From positions 79,121,757 to 79,185,756 of the forward strand of contig NC_080546.1 in the NCBI RefSeq assembly GCF_028640845.1: a DNA stretch of 64,000 nucleotides, given 5' to 3'. This DNA comes from Ahaetulla prasina (Eukaryota > Chordata > Lepidosauria > Squamata > Colubridae). Of the stretch, positions 11,293-21,274 are shown one piece after another. The first letter of the stretch is position 1; each line of letters begins with the position of its first letter. The notes under the pieces are model-generated. The model searched no databases. It saw nothing but the letters and a program-made list of their open reading frames with translations, and was not told the DNA's origin. Position numbers and translations under genes: made by a program.

Positions 11293-12026
11293 CTCCCTTC
11301 TGTTTCACGGGCAGATGTCACAGCTTGAGAACCTTCAGTTAGCTTATTGACAAGATGAGGAAGAAAACGATCCTCTCAGCGACACCCATTTGGGAGCTCA
11401 GGCGGTGAGAACGGATATGCTGAAGTGGCGTCCGGCGTATTTAGATGTGCTTTTTCCTCAGATCAGTTCATCATGCTGGCAAATTGTCTACTTTCAGAAG
11501 AAATTTCCATCACCCTGGCCAACTGCAAAAGAAACTTGAGGTACAGGGAGTATAAATATTTATTTTATTTGCTAACAGTTGCTAATTCTGTCCGATTCTT
11601 TCTTGCAGCTGCGTATCCCTCTCATTGGATAGACAGGTGAAGAAATCTTTGCTGCTTGATTGGAACATGTGTCAGTTGCATTGGAAATATAATTTTCAGA
11701 GGTCGCGGCTCATCGGAAGAAGTAAAAACAAAATAATTAAGAACCAAAAATCAATATCAATTGTATATAGCTGGCATCTGCTATGGAAGAGGAGAAGAGA
11801 AATGCTCTTGCAATTGATTATATCATTTAATATACAATTATTTTTAGTCATAATAATACTTTATCATAGCATTATTTTGAAGTTTGCTGTATTCATATTG
11901 CCTTTTTTTAATTTACAGATCAAATTATTGGCCTTAGCGTTATTTACATTAAACTTATATTTTACTTTCTCTATCTTTCCCTTCTCTAGAAAGGCCGGTG
12001 CTCTTAAAATTCCTAAACCACCAAAA
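11293..12026. other. No recognised feature
   Basis: AT-rich sequence containing a 143-codon frame (11625-12056) rich in hydrophobic residues. It has no domain I recognise and runs into a hAT element, so I do not call it a gene. Confidence 0.4.
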
Positions 12027-12182
12027 CCAGTGGTGGAATTCAAATTTTTTTACTAGCGGTTCTGTGGGTGTGGCAGGGGAAGGATACTGCAAAATCTCCA
12101 TTCCCACCCCACTCTGGGGCCAGCCAGAGGTGGTATTTGCTGGTTCTCTGAACTACTCAAAATTTCCACTACTGGTTCTCTT
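12027..12182. mobile_element. hAT element remnant (CAGTGGTGGAATTCAAA end)
   Basis: The left end CAGTGGTGGAATTCAAAT and the core GTGGGTGTGGCAGGGG...GGTTCTCTGAACTACTC match the family at 14854 and 28827. The right terminus is missing; the element runs into A and G runs and then the Penelope remnant. Confidence 0.75.
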
Positions 12183-12214
12183 ACCAAAAAAAAAGGGGGG
12201 GGAATCATTGAGGA

Positions 12215-12563
12215 CACCTGGAGGTGAATTGCAACATGTTATATGCAGTACAATGTGTGAGCCATGTTCAGATCTGTACATTGGGGAAACAAAACATCCA
12301 CTTCATAAACGCATGGCACAGCATAGCAGAACAAACCCATCAGGACAAGTCTCAGATGTCCATCTGTATTTAAAAGACAAAGGCCACTCTTTTGAAGACA
12401 GCAAAGTCCACCTTTTAGACAGAGAGGACCGCCGGTTTGAAAGAGGGGTCGAAGAGGCCATCTATGTCAAAGTTGAACAGCCCTCTCTCAACAGAGGGGG
12501 AAGGATACGACCTCATCTATCTGCAGTCAAAAAGGCTCCACTTCCATTTGCACTACTCGGGTG
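12215..12563 (+). pseudogene. Penelope-like element GIY-YIG endonuclease C-terminus
   Basis: The frame 11998-12564 includes, from about residue 75, CEPCSDLYIGETKHPLHKR, HLYLKDKGHSFED and REDRRFERGVEEAIYVK, with LNRGG near the end. The LYIGET...KR pattern and the later conserved E (GVEEAI) fit the GIY-YIG nuclease domain that ends Penelope-like retroelement proteins. The RT part is absent. The apparent start lies in an unrelated hAT remnant, so the frame is a chance fusion. Confidence 0.88.
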
Positions 12564-12584
12564 ACTGAGAATCTCCACAGACAC

Positions 12585-12682
12585 TATATGCTAAAGGCAC
12601 ATGGAATGCTGTTACTTGCCTACCAAAAGTGATACCTATTTATCTACTTGCATTTACATGCTTTCAAACTGCGAGGTGGGCA
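12585..12682 (-). mobile_element. Sauria SINE fragment
   Basis: TAAAGGCACATGGAATGCTG, ACCTATTTATCTACTTGCAT and GCTTTCAAACTGCGAGGT match the body of the Sauria-type SINE at 61728-62088, same orientation. Confidence 0.75.
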
Positions 12683-12689
12683 GGAGTTC

Positions 12690-13005
12690 TCACTACACAG
12701 GAAAGAAAGTTAAAAAAAAAAATCCAAATTGAGCCATACAGAACCAATGCTACAAAAGAGTGTGATTTTGAATTTTTATTAGGGCTAGCGGTACAAAAAA
12801 GATGAGGAAAAGGTGGTGGTGGTGGGATTCTAGAATTCCAGAACTGGACAAATATGGCCATGAAGTTGCAATTTAGGCTCACATTGAAAATGGACACTGC
12901 AGACTGAAGGCAAATTTGTACTGGCCTGAGGTGTTCAGACCCCTAACAATGTTTGGATAATGAACAATGTTATCTTCTCTTTTCCCACAGCCCATATGAC
13001 CATGA
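12690..13005. other. No recognised feature
   Basis: About 300 bp of sequence, perhaps unique, between a SINE fragment and a hAT element. Confidence 0.35.
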
Positions 13006-13013
13006 CCTCCACC

Positions 13014-14039
13014 CAGGGGTGAAATGCTCCCGGTTCGGACCGGCTCGCCTGATTTGGTAGCAATGGCAGTTGCTGGTTCGGAGGACCAGTAGCAAAAATT
13101 CCTGGCCCCGCCCCCTGCCTCTGCTGAGCCGCACCATCAACAGAGGTTTTTGGGGGTTTTTTACTTTTAAAAGCAGTTTTTCTTCAGCCGAAAACATGCC
13201 TTTAAAAGTAAAAAAAAACCTTTGAGGATCCCGCCCCTCAGCTGACATTGGCAGAGCCTTTAAACTTTTAAAAAAAATTTAAAGGCTCCTCTGGTGATCT
13301 CACCTGAGTTCTTCATCAGCAGAATCTTAAAAAACATGTTTTCTACAATTAGAAAACTTCCTTGTAAGAGATTCTAAGGCACTTACCTGATTACTGATCT
13401 AACGCATGGCTTTCCCAGCCCAAAAGCAGCAGTTTCACTTTCAGCACCAGACAGAATCAGTTGCTAGCTAATCTATTTCCTCAGCGAGCAACTAATGCTG
13501 GCTGGCTTTGCTGGCTGAGGAATTCTGGGAATTGAAGTCCACAAACCTTAAAGTTACTAAGGTTGGAGACCCCTTTTCTAAAAAATATAAATAAAATAAT
13601 AAAATAAAATATTTGTGCAGTTTTCTGAGATTTGGTGTGTTTCTGTAGTGTTTCACTCTAACTACACAAACACACAAAATCTCACAACATTGTATGTGGC
13701 ATTTTGTGTGTGTGTCAGTTGTGTTGTGTGTGTGTAAAGTGTGAAAGTTGGTTTTTGAGCTTTTTGTGGCTGTGTGAGGTTCCTGTTTGTTGCAAGGGCC
13801 ATTTTGTGTGAAGTGCAGCTGCTTTTACATTGTGTGTGTGTCAGTTGTGTTGTGTTGTGTGTGTGTAAAGTGTGAAAGATGGTTTTTGGTACCACTTATT
13901 GTTTTGTATACTTTGTTTATTATTTTTATTATTTATTGTTATTGGCCACGCCCACCCAGTCATCTGACCACCAAGCCACACCCACCAATTAAGCCACGCC
14001 CACAGAACCGGTAGGGAAAAATTTTAGATTTCACCCCTG
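13014..14039. mobile_element. hAT element, 1.03 kb
   Basis: Starts CAGGGGTGAAATGCTCCC and ends AGATTTCACCCCTG. Target duplications CCTCCACC (13006-13013) and CCTCCATC (14040-14047) differ at one base. It contains CCACGCCCAC motifs near the right end. A GTGTGTGT block is duplicated internally about 126 bp apart (13716 and 13842, CAGTTGTGTTGTG). A truncated foldback MITE lies at 13493. No transposase is present. Confidence 0.88.
13493..13576. mobile_element. Truncated CAGGGGTCTCCAACC-family MITE
   Basis: Only the right half of the palindrome remains (GGCTGAGGAATTCTGGGAAT to AAGGTTGGAGACCCC). It lies inside the 13014-14039 hAT. Confidence 0.75.
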
Positions 14040-14129
14040 CCTCCATCCATGATTTCCTGCTACAGGGTGAAAGTACTATATCTTCTCGCTTATGTCAACT
14101 TAAGAGTCACTGCCTAAATAGTCTGTTGA

Positions 14130-14537
14130 ACACTACTTTCTTCTCAGTAGCCTCTGGGTGAGGGAGTGGGGAGATTGAGTAAGGGCCGGGGCCTCTGAAA
14201 GAGGGGAAATGGGACGACGCATTGCGCTTAAGGAAGAGCGGGCGGCGAGCAGGTGGAGGCTCTGGGGCCTCAGGGAATGGGTGATGTTAAGGAAAAATAT
14301 GGTATTCATTTGATTTTTTTTCCTACTGGGTTCTGTGGGCGTGGCTTGGTGGGGGTCATTTGATTGAGTCGGCATGGCCAACTAGATGTCACTCACAGCA
14401 AGGTGCCGCCTCCTCAGTCACATGATCTACCCACCAAGCCTCACCCACAGAACCGATAGGGAAAAAATTGAATATCACTTCCTTCCCTCCTTCCTTCCTT
14501 CCTTCCTTCCTTCCTTCCTTCCTTCCTTCCTTCCTTC
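14130..14537. mobile_element. hAT remnant with (TTCC)n tract
   Basis: A palindromic core runs from CTACTGGGTTCTGTGGGCGTGGC to CACAGAACCGATAGGG (about 14320-14470). It matches hAT centres elsewhere, but clear termini are lost. A pure (CCTT)n tract occupies 14480-14537. Confidence 0.65.
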
Positions 14538-14699
14538 CCACCATGCACTAATTCCTTATTCTTTTCAGTCACTTGAGATAGAAGGAAAGAAGTTACCACA
14601 TTTGTTCCATGAGAGTACCAGTCTTTCTATATTTGCTACAGGTATATAACAGAGACAAGACAAGCTATAGCCTCACAGAAAATGTGTAAGTGATGTACA

Positions 14700-15290
14700 G
14701 TATATGAGTATGGCAGTAACTTTGACCACTTCTACTAACAGAGTAACAGAGTTCTGGTAACCGAGTTGTTGATGCCTGGAATGCACTACCTGACTCTGTG
14801 GTTTCTTCCCCAAATCCCCAAAACTTTAACTTTAGACTGTCTACTATAGCCCTCAGTGGTGAAATCCAATTTTTTTTACTACTGGTTCTGTGGGTCTGGC
14901 TTGGTGGGCACGGCAGGGGAAGGATACTGCAAAATCCCCATTCCCACCCCACTCCAGAGGGAAGGATACTGCAAAATCCCCATTCCCACCCCACTCTGGG
15001 ACCAGCCAGAGGTGGGTTTTGCCGGTTCTCCGAACTGCTCAAAATTTCCACTATCGGTTCTCCAGAACCTGTCAGAACCTGCTGGATTTCACTCCTGACC
15101 TCACCCCATTCCTAAGAGGTCTGTAAGGGACATGCATAAGCGCACCAGCGTGCCTACCGTCCCTGTCCTCATGTTTTCTTTTATTCATATCCTTTATATG
15201 TATTTATAATTATGTTTATGCTTGTATCTGTCATAAAATACATGTTTGACAAAATAAATAAATAAAATAAGTAAAATAAATAAATAATTT
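14700..15290 (+). pseudogene. CR1/L2-group LINE family C, 3' end, split by a hAT
   Basis: GATGCCTGGAATGCACTACC codes for the DAWNAL(P) motif of the same LINE family as 47165-47790. Then CCCCAAAACTTTAAC and, after the insertion, ACCTCACCCCATTCCTAAGAGG follow. The 3'UTR (CAGCGTGCCTACCGTCCCTGTC) and AAATAAATAAATAAA tail complete it. It is 5'-truncated. Confidence 0.8.
14854..15097. mobile_element. hAT MITE inside LINE 3' end
   Basis: Starts CAGTGGTGAAATCCAATT and ends GGATTTCACTCCTG. Inside, GGAAGGATACTGCAAAATCC occurs twice in tandem. The target duplication is not clean here. Confidence 0.8.
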
Positions 15291-15299
15291 TTGTCAAGA

Positions 15300-16117
15300 C
15301 ATGTTAGATGTGAGACCCAAGTGATAAGACCAGATTGGGATGGATTTATGTAGATATGCATATTTTTTTTCCTTTGTTTTGCACACATAAATTTAAATAT
15401 CATTAACAGACATACAGTATGCCCTCTTTAAAGAAGCAATCCCTTTCAATGCTAAGAGAATGGGTATACAGATTTATGAAATACCTTTTGCTATTCGTTT
15501 TCTATGGATTAAAAAATAATGGTCTTTCATGGGAGAAATCCACCTGAAACAATGTCTTAACATAAAAAAATTAACACACAGGGATTTAAATTTAAATATT
15601 TATAGGAAAATGACATCTGTGCTGTATCAGTAAAACATGGTATTTCATTCAGGTTTATGAAGGAACGCCTCAGCTTGTTTCATTCAATTTTTTAGGGATC
15701 TTCCGAGGAGTTAATTTTTCTACTAATATGGTTTAGACTTTTTTTTTTAGCTTCGCGGAAGAACAGCACTGAAAGAAGTCAAGGACTTTTGTCTATATTA
15801 CATGATATAAGATTACAGAAAGAACAGGAAAGGATGTGTATTTTAGACTCTGCAATCTGGTTTCTATCTGATGTATTTTTAGATGTTAATACTAGTATAT
15901 GCTCAATCAAAAATATGGCTGATACTTGTTAATGCAAGTATATGCTCAATCAAAAATATGGCTGATACTTAACCAACGTTGTGGAAAAGCACCATATATA
16001 CGTGCTCTGGCTAACTTGCAAAGCAGTGATTTGCACAAAAGGCTAAGTCACAATTTAGAATAGGACTATCAACCTTTTCGAGTGTCTAATACAGTACTGT
16101 CCGATGGTTTAAAGATG
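15300..16117. other. Mostly anonymous, one short duplication
   Basis: AT-rich sequence. A 35-bp direct repeat (AGTATATGCTCAATC, AAAAATATGGCTGATACTT) occurs in tandem at about 15892-15972. I see no coding sequence. Confidence 0.5.
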
Positions 16118-16520
16118 ATGGAGAAGGTCTGTGGTCCAGCAGTTGGAGTCCCATCACTTGACTTCCGCCAACCTAGTAGTTCAAAAGCGTGCTACATCAT
16201 CATCTTCCTCCTTTAAAGACCCCATAATCCCTTGCGGGGTGGAGTCTGGGCAATTGACTGGAGCTGAGTATTTATTGGCCGGATGCCCTGCCTGTCGCCA
16301 ATGTGGAGTTTTGTTCAGCAGATATATTCTGAGTGTGCCCAGAGAGAGAAATATCTCCCTCTACTTAGGATCGGATTCACAGCCTCCTGATTGTGAGATG
16401 AGAGCTCCACCTCTAGGTCACCGCATCGCTCAAAAGCATGCTACATGCAAGTAGATAAACAGGTACCACTTCGGTGGGAAAAATAACGCTGCTTTGTGTG
16501 GAAGTATGAACCCAAACAGT
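16118..16520 (+). mobile_element. Degenerate tRNA SINE, host of a second SINE
   Basis: GTGGTCCAGCAGTTGGAGTC, CTTCCGCCAACCTAGTAGTT and, after the insert, GGTACCACTTCGGTGGGAAAA parallel the Sauria-type SINE body, but degenerately. It is split by the SINE at 16197-16430. Confidence 0.6.
16197..16430 (-). mobile_element. tRNA-derived SINE inserted in a SINE
   Basis: On the minus strand it begins with a tRNA-like promoter (GTGACCTAGAGGTGGAGC; then GGCTGTGAATCCGATCC). It is flanked by CAAAAGCGTGCTACA (16182-16196) and CAAAAGCATGCTACA (16431-16445), a 15-bp duplication with one mismatch typical of LINE-driven retroposition. Confidence 0.82.
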
Positions 16521-16918
16521 GCAGGACATGCCCAAATGTGATGCCCGAATGCAAAGCAACCTCAGTGGAGGGGAAAAGCCCCAGATAATGCTGCAGGATG
16601 CTGTTAGACATTCTGAGAAAGGGGTTAGTTCATCCCCTAGGGCAGCAGTCACCAACTGATGGTCCACAAGAAACTTTTGGTAGTCCACAGAAAAATTATT
16701 TGCATTTTTTATATTGCAGTGAATCAGGGGATGGAAACCCCTGATTCAGTGCAATATAAACTCAAATTACAGGCCCTATGGCGGATACGTGCAATGAATG
16801 TTTATGTTGCTGCAGAGAATCTCCCCTTTGGGGTCTTTTTATGTGTGTCAGAGGGGGGCAGAAATTCTGACTTGGGGTCCGCTTCAACCTCCTGGTGTGG
16901 GGCTTTTGGAGAAGGATG

Positions 16919-17446
16919 TGTTGTGTCTGCGCCCCCTGAGCCGGGCCCCCTGCCAGAAAGTGACTCGGAAAGTGAGGGGGAAGGGCCATCAGGACTTACC
17001 TCGGGAGCACCGGCTTCCCTGGCTCAGCTCCAGGAGCCAGAGGCAGGCCAGGTGGAGGAGATAACGAGGCCTCCATCCCCTGACACTTTCCCCCCCCCAG
17101 GCCACGCCTCCAGACCCGGCTGAGAGCAATCAGGCCTGGCTGGACCCTAGGTTTCGTAGGCAGGAGAGCGGGAACAACAGAAGCAGGGGTGGGGCAGGCC
17201 TAGGAAGTGCTGAGTCATGGAGCCACACCCCAGAGGATATAAAAGAAGCAAGGGCTGCTATACCACTTCATGGCGAGCAAATCAACTGTTTAACTAGAGC
17301 TGAAGTACTGTTTGTTCCTGGTTGACTTATCGGCATCAAGAGAGATAACAGAGACACTTGGCAGACACTCGCTAGTTTGCTGCCAGAAGCTGATAGTTGC
17401 CAGCTAATTAAGTCATTGCTCGGACTGAGGCGAGGGGGGCAGAACA
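16919..17446 (+). mobile_element. Solo LTR (TGTTGTG family, subtype 2)
   Basis: Begins TGTTGTGTCTGCGCCCCC and ends GGGGGGCAGAACA. It is flanked by exact 5-bp duplications GGATG (16914-16918, 17447-17451). A TATA-like GGATATAAAAGAAG is at about 17236. From the first base the frame VVSAPPEPGPLPESDSESEG is open to 17123, acidic and proline-rich, in the same phase as the other copies. The internal retroelement was lost by LTR recombination. Confidence 0.92.
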
Positions 17447-17499
17447 GGATGGAGCGAAGTGCTGCTGGTGGCGAAGAGCCGGAGGGCATTGTTCCAATG

Positions 17500-17735
17500 G
17501 AACTGCATCATGGCCTGGAACTGGCCGACCATCTCAGCCCACTGAACCTCCAGGCGCCAGTACCTGGCCTTGCACTCCCGCAATCTTCCCTCTGCTTGGA
17601 AAGCCTATGCTCGTAGTCCTCAGTGAGGTGCTTCTGCTGAGCCTCCTTCTCGGTCAGATCCAATTTGAACTGAGCCAGCTGTTTTGCCAACTCTTTCTTG
17701 TGGTGGCTGCTTAGCTCCAGCAACTACTTCCTGTT
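17500..17735 (-). pseudogene. Captured coiled-coil protein fragment, copy 1
   Basis: The minus-strand frame 17508-17723 starts LELSSHHKKELAKQLAQFK and continues with EKEAQQKHLTEDYEHRLSKQ, a strong coiled-coil heptad pattern. Compared with the copy at 46374, one base is lost near 17570, so the frame slips into nonsense after SKQRED. Neither transposase nor retroelement protein is known to me with this sequence. I infer capture of a host gene segment but cannot name the gene. Confidence 0.6.
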
Positions 17736-17885
17736 GGGTCCCTAAGGAGCCCGAGCGGAGCAGGTGAAGAGTGGTTGGGAGGGGAGGGGTGAGTAGAGGC
17801 TGGCGAGGCGCCCCTCAACATGAGTGACATTGACTTTGCCACGCCCACCCAGTCACATTACCACCTAGCCACCCTCCCAGTCGGT

Positions 17886-18310
17886 GCATGCGCAGTGCAC
17901 ACTATGCACCAAATGCGAGGTGTGTGGGTGCGCACAGTGCATGCCAAAAGGAGGCATGGGGTAAGTAGAACAGCATTCGGGGGGGAAGGGTGATCAACTG
18001 TGGCACGTGATCTTTTTTTTTACTTTTAAAAGAATTTTTTTACCACCTATTCGGCCAAATAAGTTGTAAAAATGCTTTTAAAAGTTTAAAAAAAGGCTCT
18101 GACAATCATGCGGCTCAGCTGTGATCATCCGAGCCCCTTTTTTTACCTTTTAAAAGCATTTTTAAGAGAACCAGCAAGCTGGAAACTGGGCGATTGGCTG
18201 GGCATGGGTGGGGGGGGCAGGGATTTTTGCTACCGGTTCTCCAAACCACCCACCGCCATTGCTACCGAATCAGCCGATCCAGTCCGAACTGGGAGCATGT
18301 CACCCCTGAT
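17886..18310. mobile_element. hAT remnant (right half)
   Basis: Contains inverted ACTTTTAAAAG blocks around AAAAATGCTTTTAAAAG, then GGTTCTCCAAACCACC and the terminus GGAGCATGTCACCCCTG. It matches the right part of 13014-14039 and 39895-40275. The left end is fused to copy 1 of the coiled-coil hAT. Confidence 0.7.
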
Positions 18311-18474
18311 CTAGACATTATCAATGGGGGAAGGGGGGTGTATAGACAGGCTTGCTCAATACTTTCTTTGGAGCTGTTCCCATCATTTGCTCAGAAAAAA
18401 TCCTAGAATCCATTTTTTCATCATTTGGTGATAGGAAAACTTCCTAAATCAATAGATAAAGGTAAGCACATTAT

Positions 18475-18836
18475 AGGGACCCGGTGGCTCAGGGGCTAGG
18501 ACGTTGAGTTTCTCCATTGAAAAGTCGGCAGTTCAGCAGTTCGAATCCCTAGTGCTGCCGTGTAACGGGGTGAGCTCCTGTTACTTGTCCCAGCTTCTGC
18601 CAACCTAGCAGTTTGAAAGTACATTAAAAAATGCAAAAATAGGGACCATCTTTGGTGGGAAGGTAACAGCGTTCCGTGCGCCTTTGGCGTTGAGTCATGC
18701 CAGCCACATGACCACGGAGCCACCATGTCTTCGGACAGCGCTGGCTCTTCGGCTTTGAAACGGAGATGAGCACCGTCTCCTAGAGTTGGGAAAGACTAGC
18801 ACGTATGTGCAAGGGGAACTTTTACCTTTACCTTTT
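18475..18836 (+). mobile_element. Sauria-type SINE, full length
   Basis: The tRNA head has box A (GTGGCTCAGGGGCTAGGACG) and box B (GCAGTTCGAATCCCTAG). The body includes TGGTGGGAAGGTAACAGCGTTCC and the 3' tail is ACTTTTACCTTTACC, the BovB-linked Sauria tail. Exact 12-bp target duplications TAAGCACATTAT lie at 18463-18474 and 18837-18848. Mobilisation by BovB machinery is the established model. Confidence 0.93.
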
Positions 18837-18848
18837 TAAGCACATTAT

Positions 18849-19265
18849 GGAAGTCTAGATGATTTGCAGAAAAGCAATCCCGCAACACAATTGCCATCTT
18901 GCAAAATGCATTTTGCAAGGGTGTTCCTGACTTGCTTTAAAATAGCAAAATTTGGGTATCAGCCCAAAAGTGGTGCTTTATTTTTGGCCTGAAGAGTAAC
19001 CTGTTCAGCTGAATGTGGTTGTTAAGTCACCAAGTAATGAGCTAGTTTGGTTAATTCCCAATCCCGTGGAGTCATAATATTTATATCATAATAAAAACCT
19101 GTGAAGCCGTAAAAGACTCAAGACTCGCTTTTGTACGAGGTTGTCGTCGGGAAAATAGAAAGAAGAAGGTGTGTTGGATATGTTTGTGGTCTTGAGTTAC
19201 TTGTAAAAATAATATAGGTGGAATACAAATGAATAAATAAGTCCAGGGAACATTCATTGATATAC
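18849..19265. other. No recognised feature
   Basis: Anonymous sequence with an AAAATAATATAGGTGGAAT motif resembling a decayed SINE tail. Nothing firm. Confidence 0.35.
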
Positions 19266-19267
19266 AG

Positions 19268-19880
19268 TTGATCTTTGTTGAATGATTATTCATTTAGCAA
19301 CCAGTCAAACGTATGATGACACTGAACAAGTATTTGATGGGTCCTCAAAGTTTTAGCTCCACCCATTTTGGAGTCAAATGATAGCCAGCTTCCTACAAGT
19401 AAATCCAATGGGGAACATTACAGGAAGTCAAAAATGGACTTATGTGTAGCCACATAATGTCCTTGCTTAACAACCCATGGCGGTTCACTTTACATGATGT
19501 CCTCGCTTAACAACCCATAGTCCCCACTGGAACTGCTGTCACAAAGAAGAGGGGGTCAAATTATTCTCCAAAGCACTAGAGGGCAGGTCAAGAAACAATT
19601 GTTGGAAACTAACAAAAGAGAGAAGCAACCTGGAATTAAGGAGAAACTTCCTAACAGTGAGGACAATTAACCAGTGGAACAGCTTGCCTCCAGAAGTAGT
19701 GGGCACTCCATCACTGGAGGCTTTTAAGAAGAGTCTAGACAGTCACTTATCTGAAATAGTAAAGGTTCTCCTGCTTGAGGCAGGGGGCTGGACTAGAAGA
19801 CCACCAAGGTCCCTTCCAACTCATTCATTCTATTCTAAGTTACTGATCCCAATTATCATCATTAAGTGAGGACTACCTGT
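19268..19880. mobile_element. Decayed Tigger-like MITE split by CR1
   Basis: The start TACAGTTGATCTTTGTTGAA and end AGTGAGGACTACCTGTG are diverged forms of the terminal repeats seen at 54779-55347. CCTCGCTTAACAACCCATAG matches its interior. A CR1 end (19536-19837) is inserted. Confidence 0.6.
19536..19837 (+). pseudogene. CR1 3' end
   Basis: The frame 19657-19869 reads MRTINQWNSLPPEVVGTPSLE, the CR1 C-terminus. It ends in GACCACCAAGGTCCCTTCC and a short ATTCATTCTATTCTA tail. Confidence 0.88.
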
Positions 19881-19920
19881 GGAATCAGGCTGTAGAACAA
19901 AAGGGTTGGAAGAGATAATG

Positions 19921-20291
19921 CAGTGGTGGGATTCAGCCGGTTCGCACCTATTCGGGAAAACTGGTTGTTAACTTTCTAAGCAGTTCAAAGAACCGGTTGT
20001 TGGAAGAAATCTTATTTTGGTTTTTTCCACTTTACAGGGCTAATCCTGTAAGGAAGGCAGGAAGGAAACATTCTGGTGGTGTTTCTAGCCCAATCTTTAT
20101 TGCACTGCTTACAGAAACTGCCTCGCTGCTTAACTCTTATTACATTGTAACAGCTAAGGCCAAGTGCCCATCGACGTGAGTGACATTGAGTTGGCCATGA
20201 CCACATGGTCACATGGACCACCAAGCCATGCCTACCCAGCTGGTCATTAGGGCAGAGAACCGGTTGTTAAATTATTTGAATCCCACCACTG
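19921..20291. mobile_element. hAT element, intact sibling of 47981-48950
   Basis: Ends CAGTGGTGGGATTCAGCC and TTGAATCCCACCACTG, with exact 8-bp duplications AGATAATG at 19913-19920 and 20292-20299. It is 371 bp and non-autonomous. It carries no insertion, so it shows the pre-insertion state of the CR1-split copy at 47981. Confidence 0.95.
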
Positions 20292-20313
20292 AGATAATGC
20301 AAGTACTTTAGTC

Positions 20314-20448
20314 CAGGGGTCTCCAACCTTGGTCACTTTAAGACTTGTAGACTTCAACTTCCAGAGTTCCTCAGCCAATTTTGCTGGCTGAGGGACTCTG
20401 GGAGTTGAAGCCCACAAGTCTTAAAGTGACCAAGGTTGGAGACCCCTG
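20314..20448. mobile_element. hAT foldback MITE (CAGGGGTCTCCAACC family)
   Basis: A 135-bp palindrome with flanks CTTTAGTC (20306-20313) and CTTTAATC (20449-20456), one mismatch. Confidence 0.93.
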
Positions 20449-20674
20449 CTTTAATCCATTAAACCTGGCTTGCAAGCTAGCCAATTTTGTGTAAAGTTAG
20501 AAACTGGGTGTCTGTGAATTCTAGTCCTGCCTTAGGCAATGAAACCAGCTTGGCAACCTTGGGTCAGCCACTTCTCTCAATCCTGTAAATAAGAGTATGG
20601 CAAACCAGTTCCAAAATTGTGCCAAGAGAACTGCCTTGCCCATGTCATCTCCAAGAGTCAAAAACTGGCACAAT

Positions 20675-21271
20675 TGTTGTGACCCAGGCCCAAGTAGATA
20701 GTAGCAAACTCAGTTTAAAAACAAGCAAACTTTATTAGAACAGCTGAGAATTATCTCATTCTCAGCGTAGTCCAAACTGAATCAAATCAAATTCTTCCCA
20801 ACACAATTCCTCATTGGTCTAATTCGGCAAACTGCCCACGGCCTTTCTTGGCAAAAGTTCAGAAGAGACAGATACGAAACAAATGCAACAAGACAAAGCT
20901 ATCAATGTTGTTTTCCGGCAAAGAGCCCAAACGCTGTTGCTGGTCTTTTAAGCCTTATGGGAGGGGCCAATCATCTCTTGGCCCTACTCCCAAGTCGTCC
21001 TCTTTGCTTGAGCTGCTCTTGCCTTCTGGCAGCTCTTCTCATGCGTGCATTAGGAAGAGGCTCCTCCTGTTCCTCTGCCTCACTACTGTCAGCCTCTGGA
21101 GGCTCCAGAGCCCGCACATCACTCCCCGATGGCCCTGGCCCCACCTCTGCCTCCGACGCAAAGCCCTCATCAAAGCCTTCCCCAGTCTCCAGGACTGGCC
21201 CATGTTCTTCCTCAGCCTCATCACTGTCTGACTCCATTGCCAGCTCCACAGACTGCTGACAGACCACAACA
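20675..21271 (-). mobile_element. Solo LTR (TGTTGTG family, subtype 1)
   Basis: On the minus strand it starts TGTTGTGGTCTGTCAGCAG and ends CTGGGTCACAACA. The open frame 20971-21267 (98 aa) is strongly acidic at the start (MESDSDEAEEEHG) and arginine-rich at the end (RMRRAARRQEQLKQRGR), and it begins at the LTR edge. AAAGTTTGCTTG-type sequence near the 3' end and ATTGGCCCCTCCCATAAGG fit promoter/polyadenylation regions. No clear 5-bp duplication is visible. Confidence 0.8.
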
Positions 21272-21274
21272 ATG

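Larger units (their letters stand above)
16643..17885. mobile_element. hAT element carrying coiled-coil coding sequence, copy 1
   Basis: The left end CAGCAGTCACCAACTGATGG and body run parallel to the complete relative at 46374-47111. They share AAAAATTATTTG, GTGCAATGAATGTTT, TTGGGGTCTTTTT and then the antisense coiled-coil segment. A solo LTR (16919-17446) splits it. The right terminus has been replaced by another hAT remnant from about 17886. Confidence 0.75.

Noticed and set aside
11625..12056. 143-codon hydrophobic frame as a membrane-protein exon
   Set aside because: AT-rich composition, no recognisable domain, no flanking exon signals, and it ends inside a hAT remnant.
18475..18560. tRNA gene
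   Set aside because: Box A and B are present, but they belong to a Sauria-type SINE with body, tail and 12-bp target duplication; no foldable mature tRNA with a proper acceptor stem was seen. The same applies at 788, 16400, 27181 and 61700.
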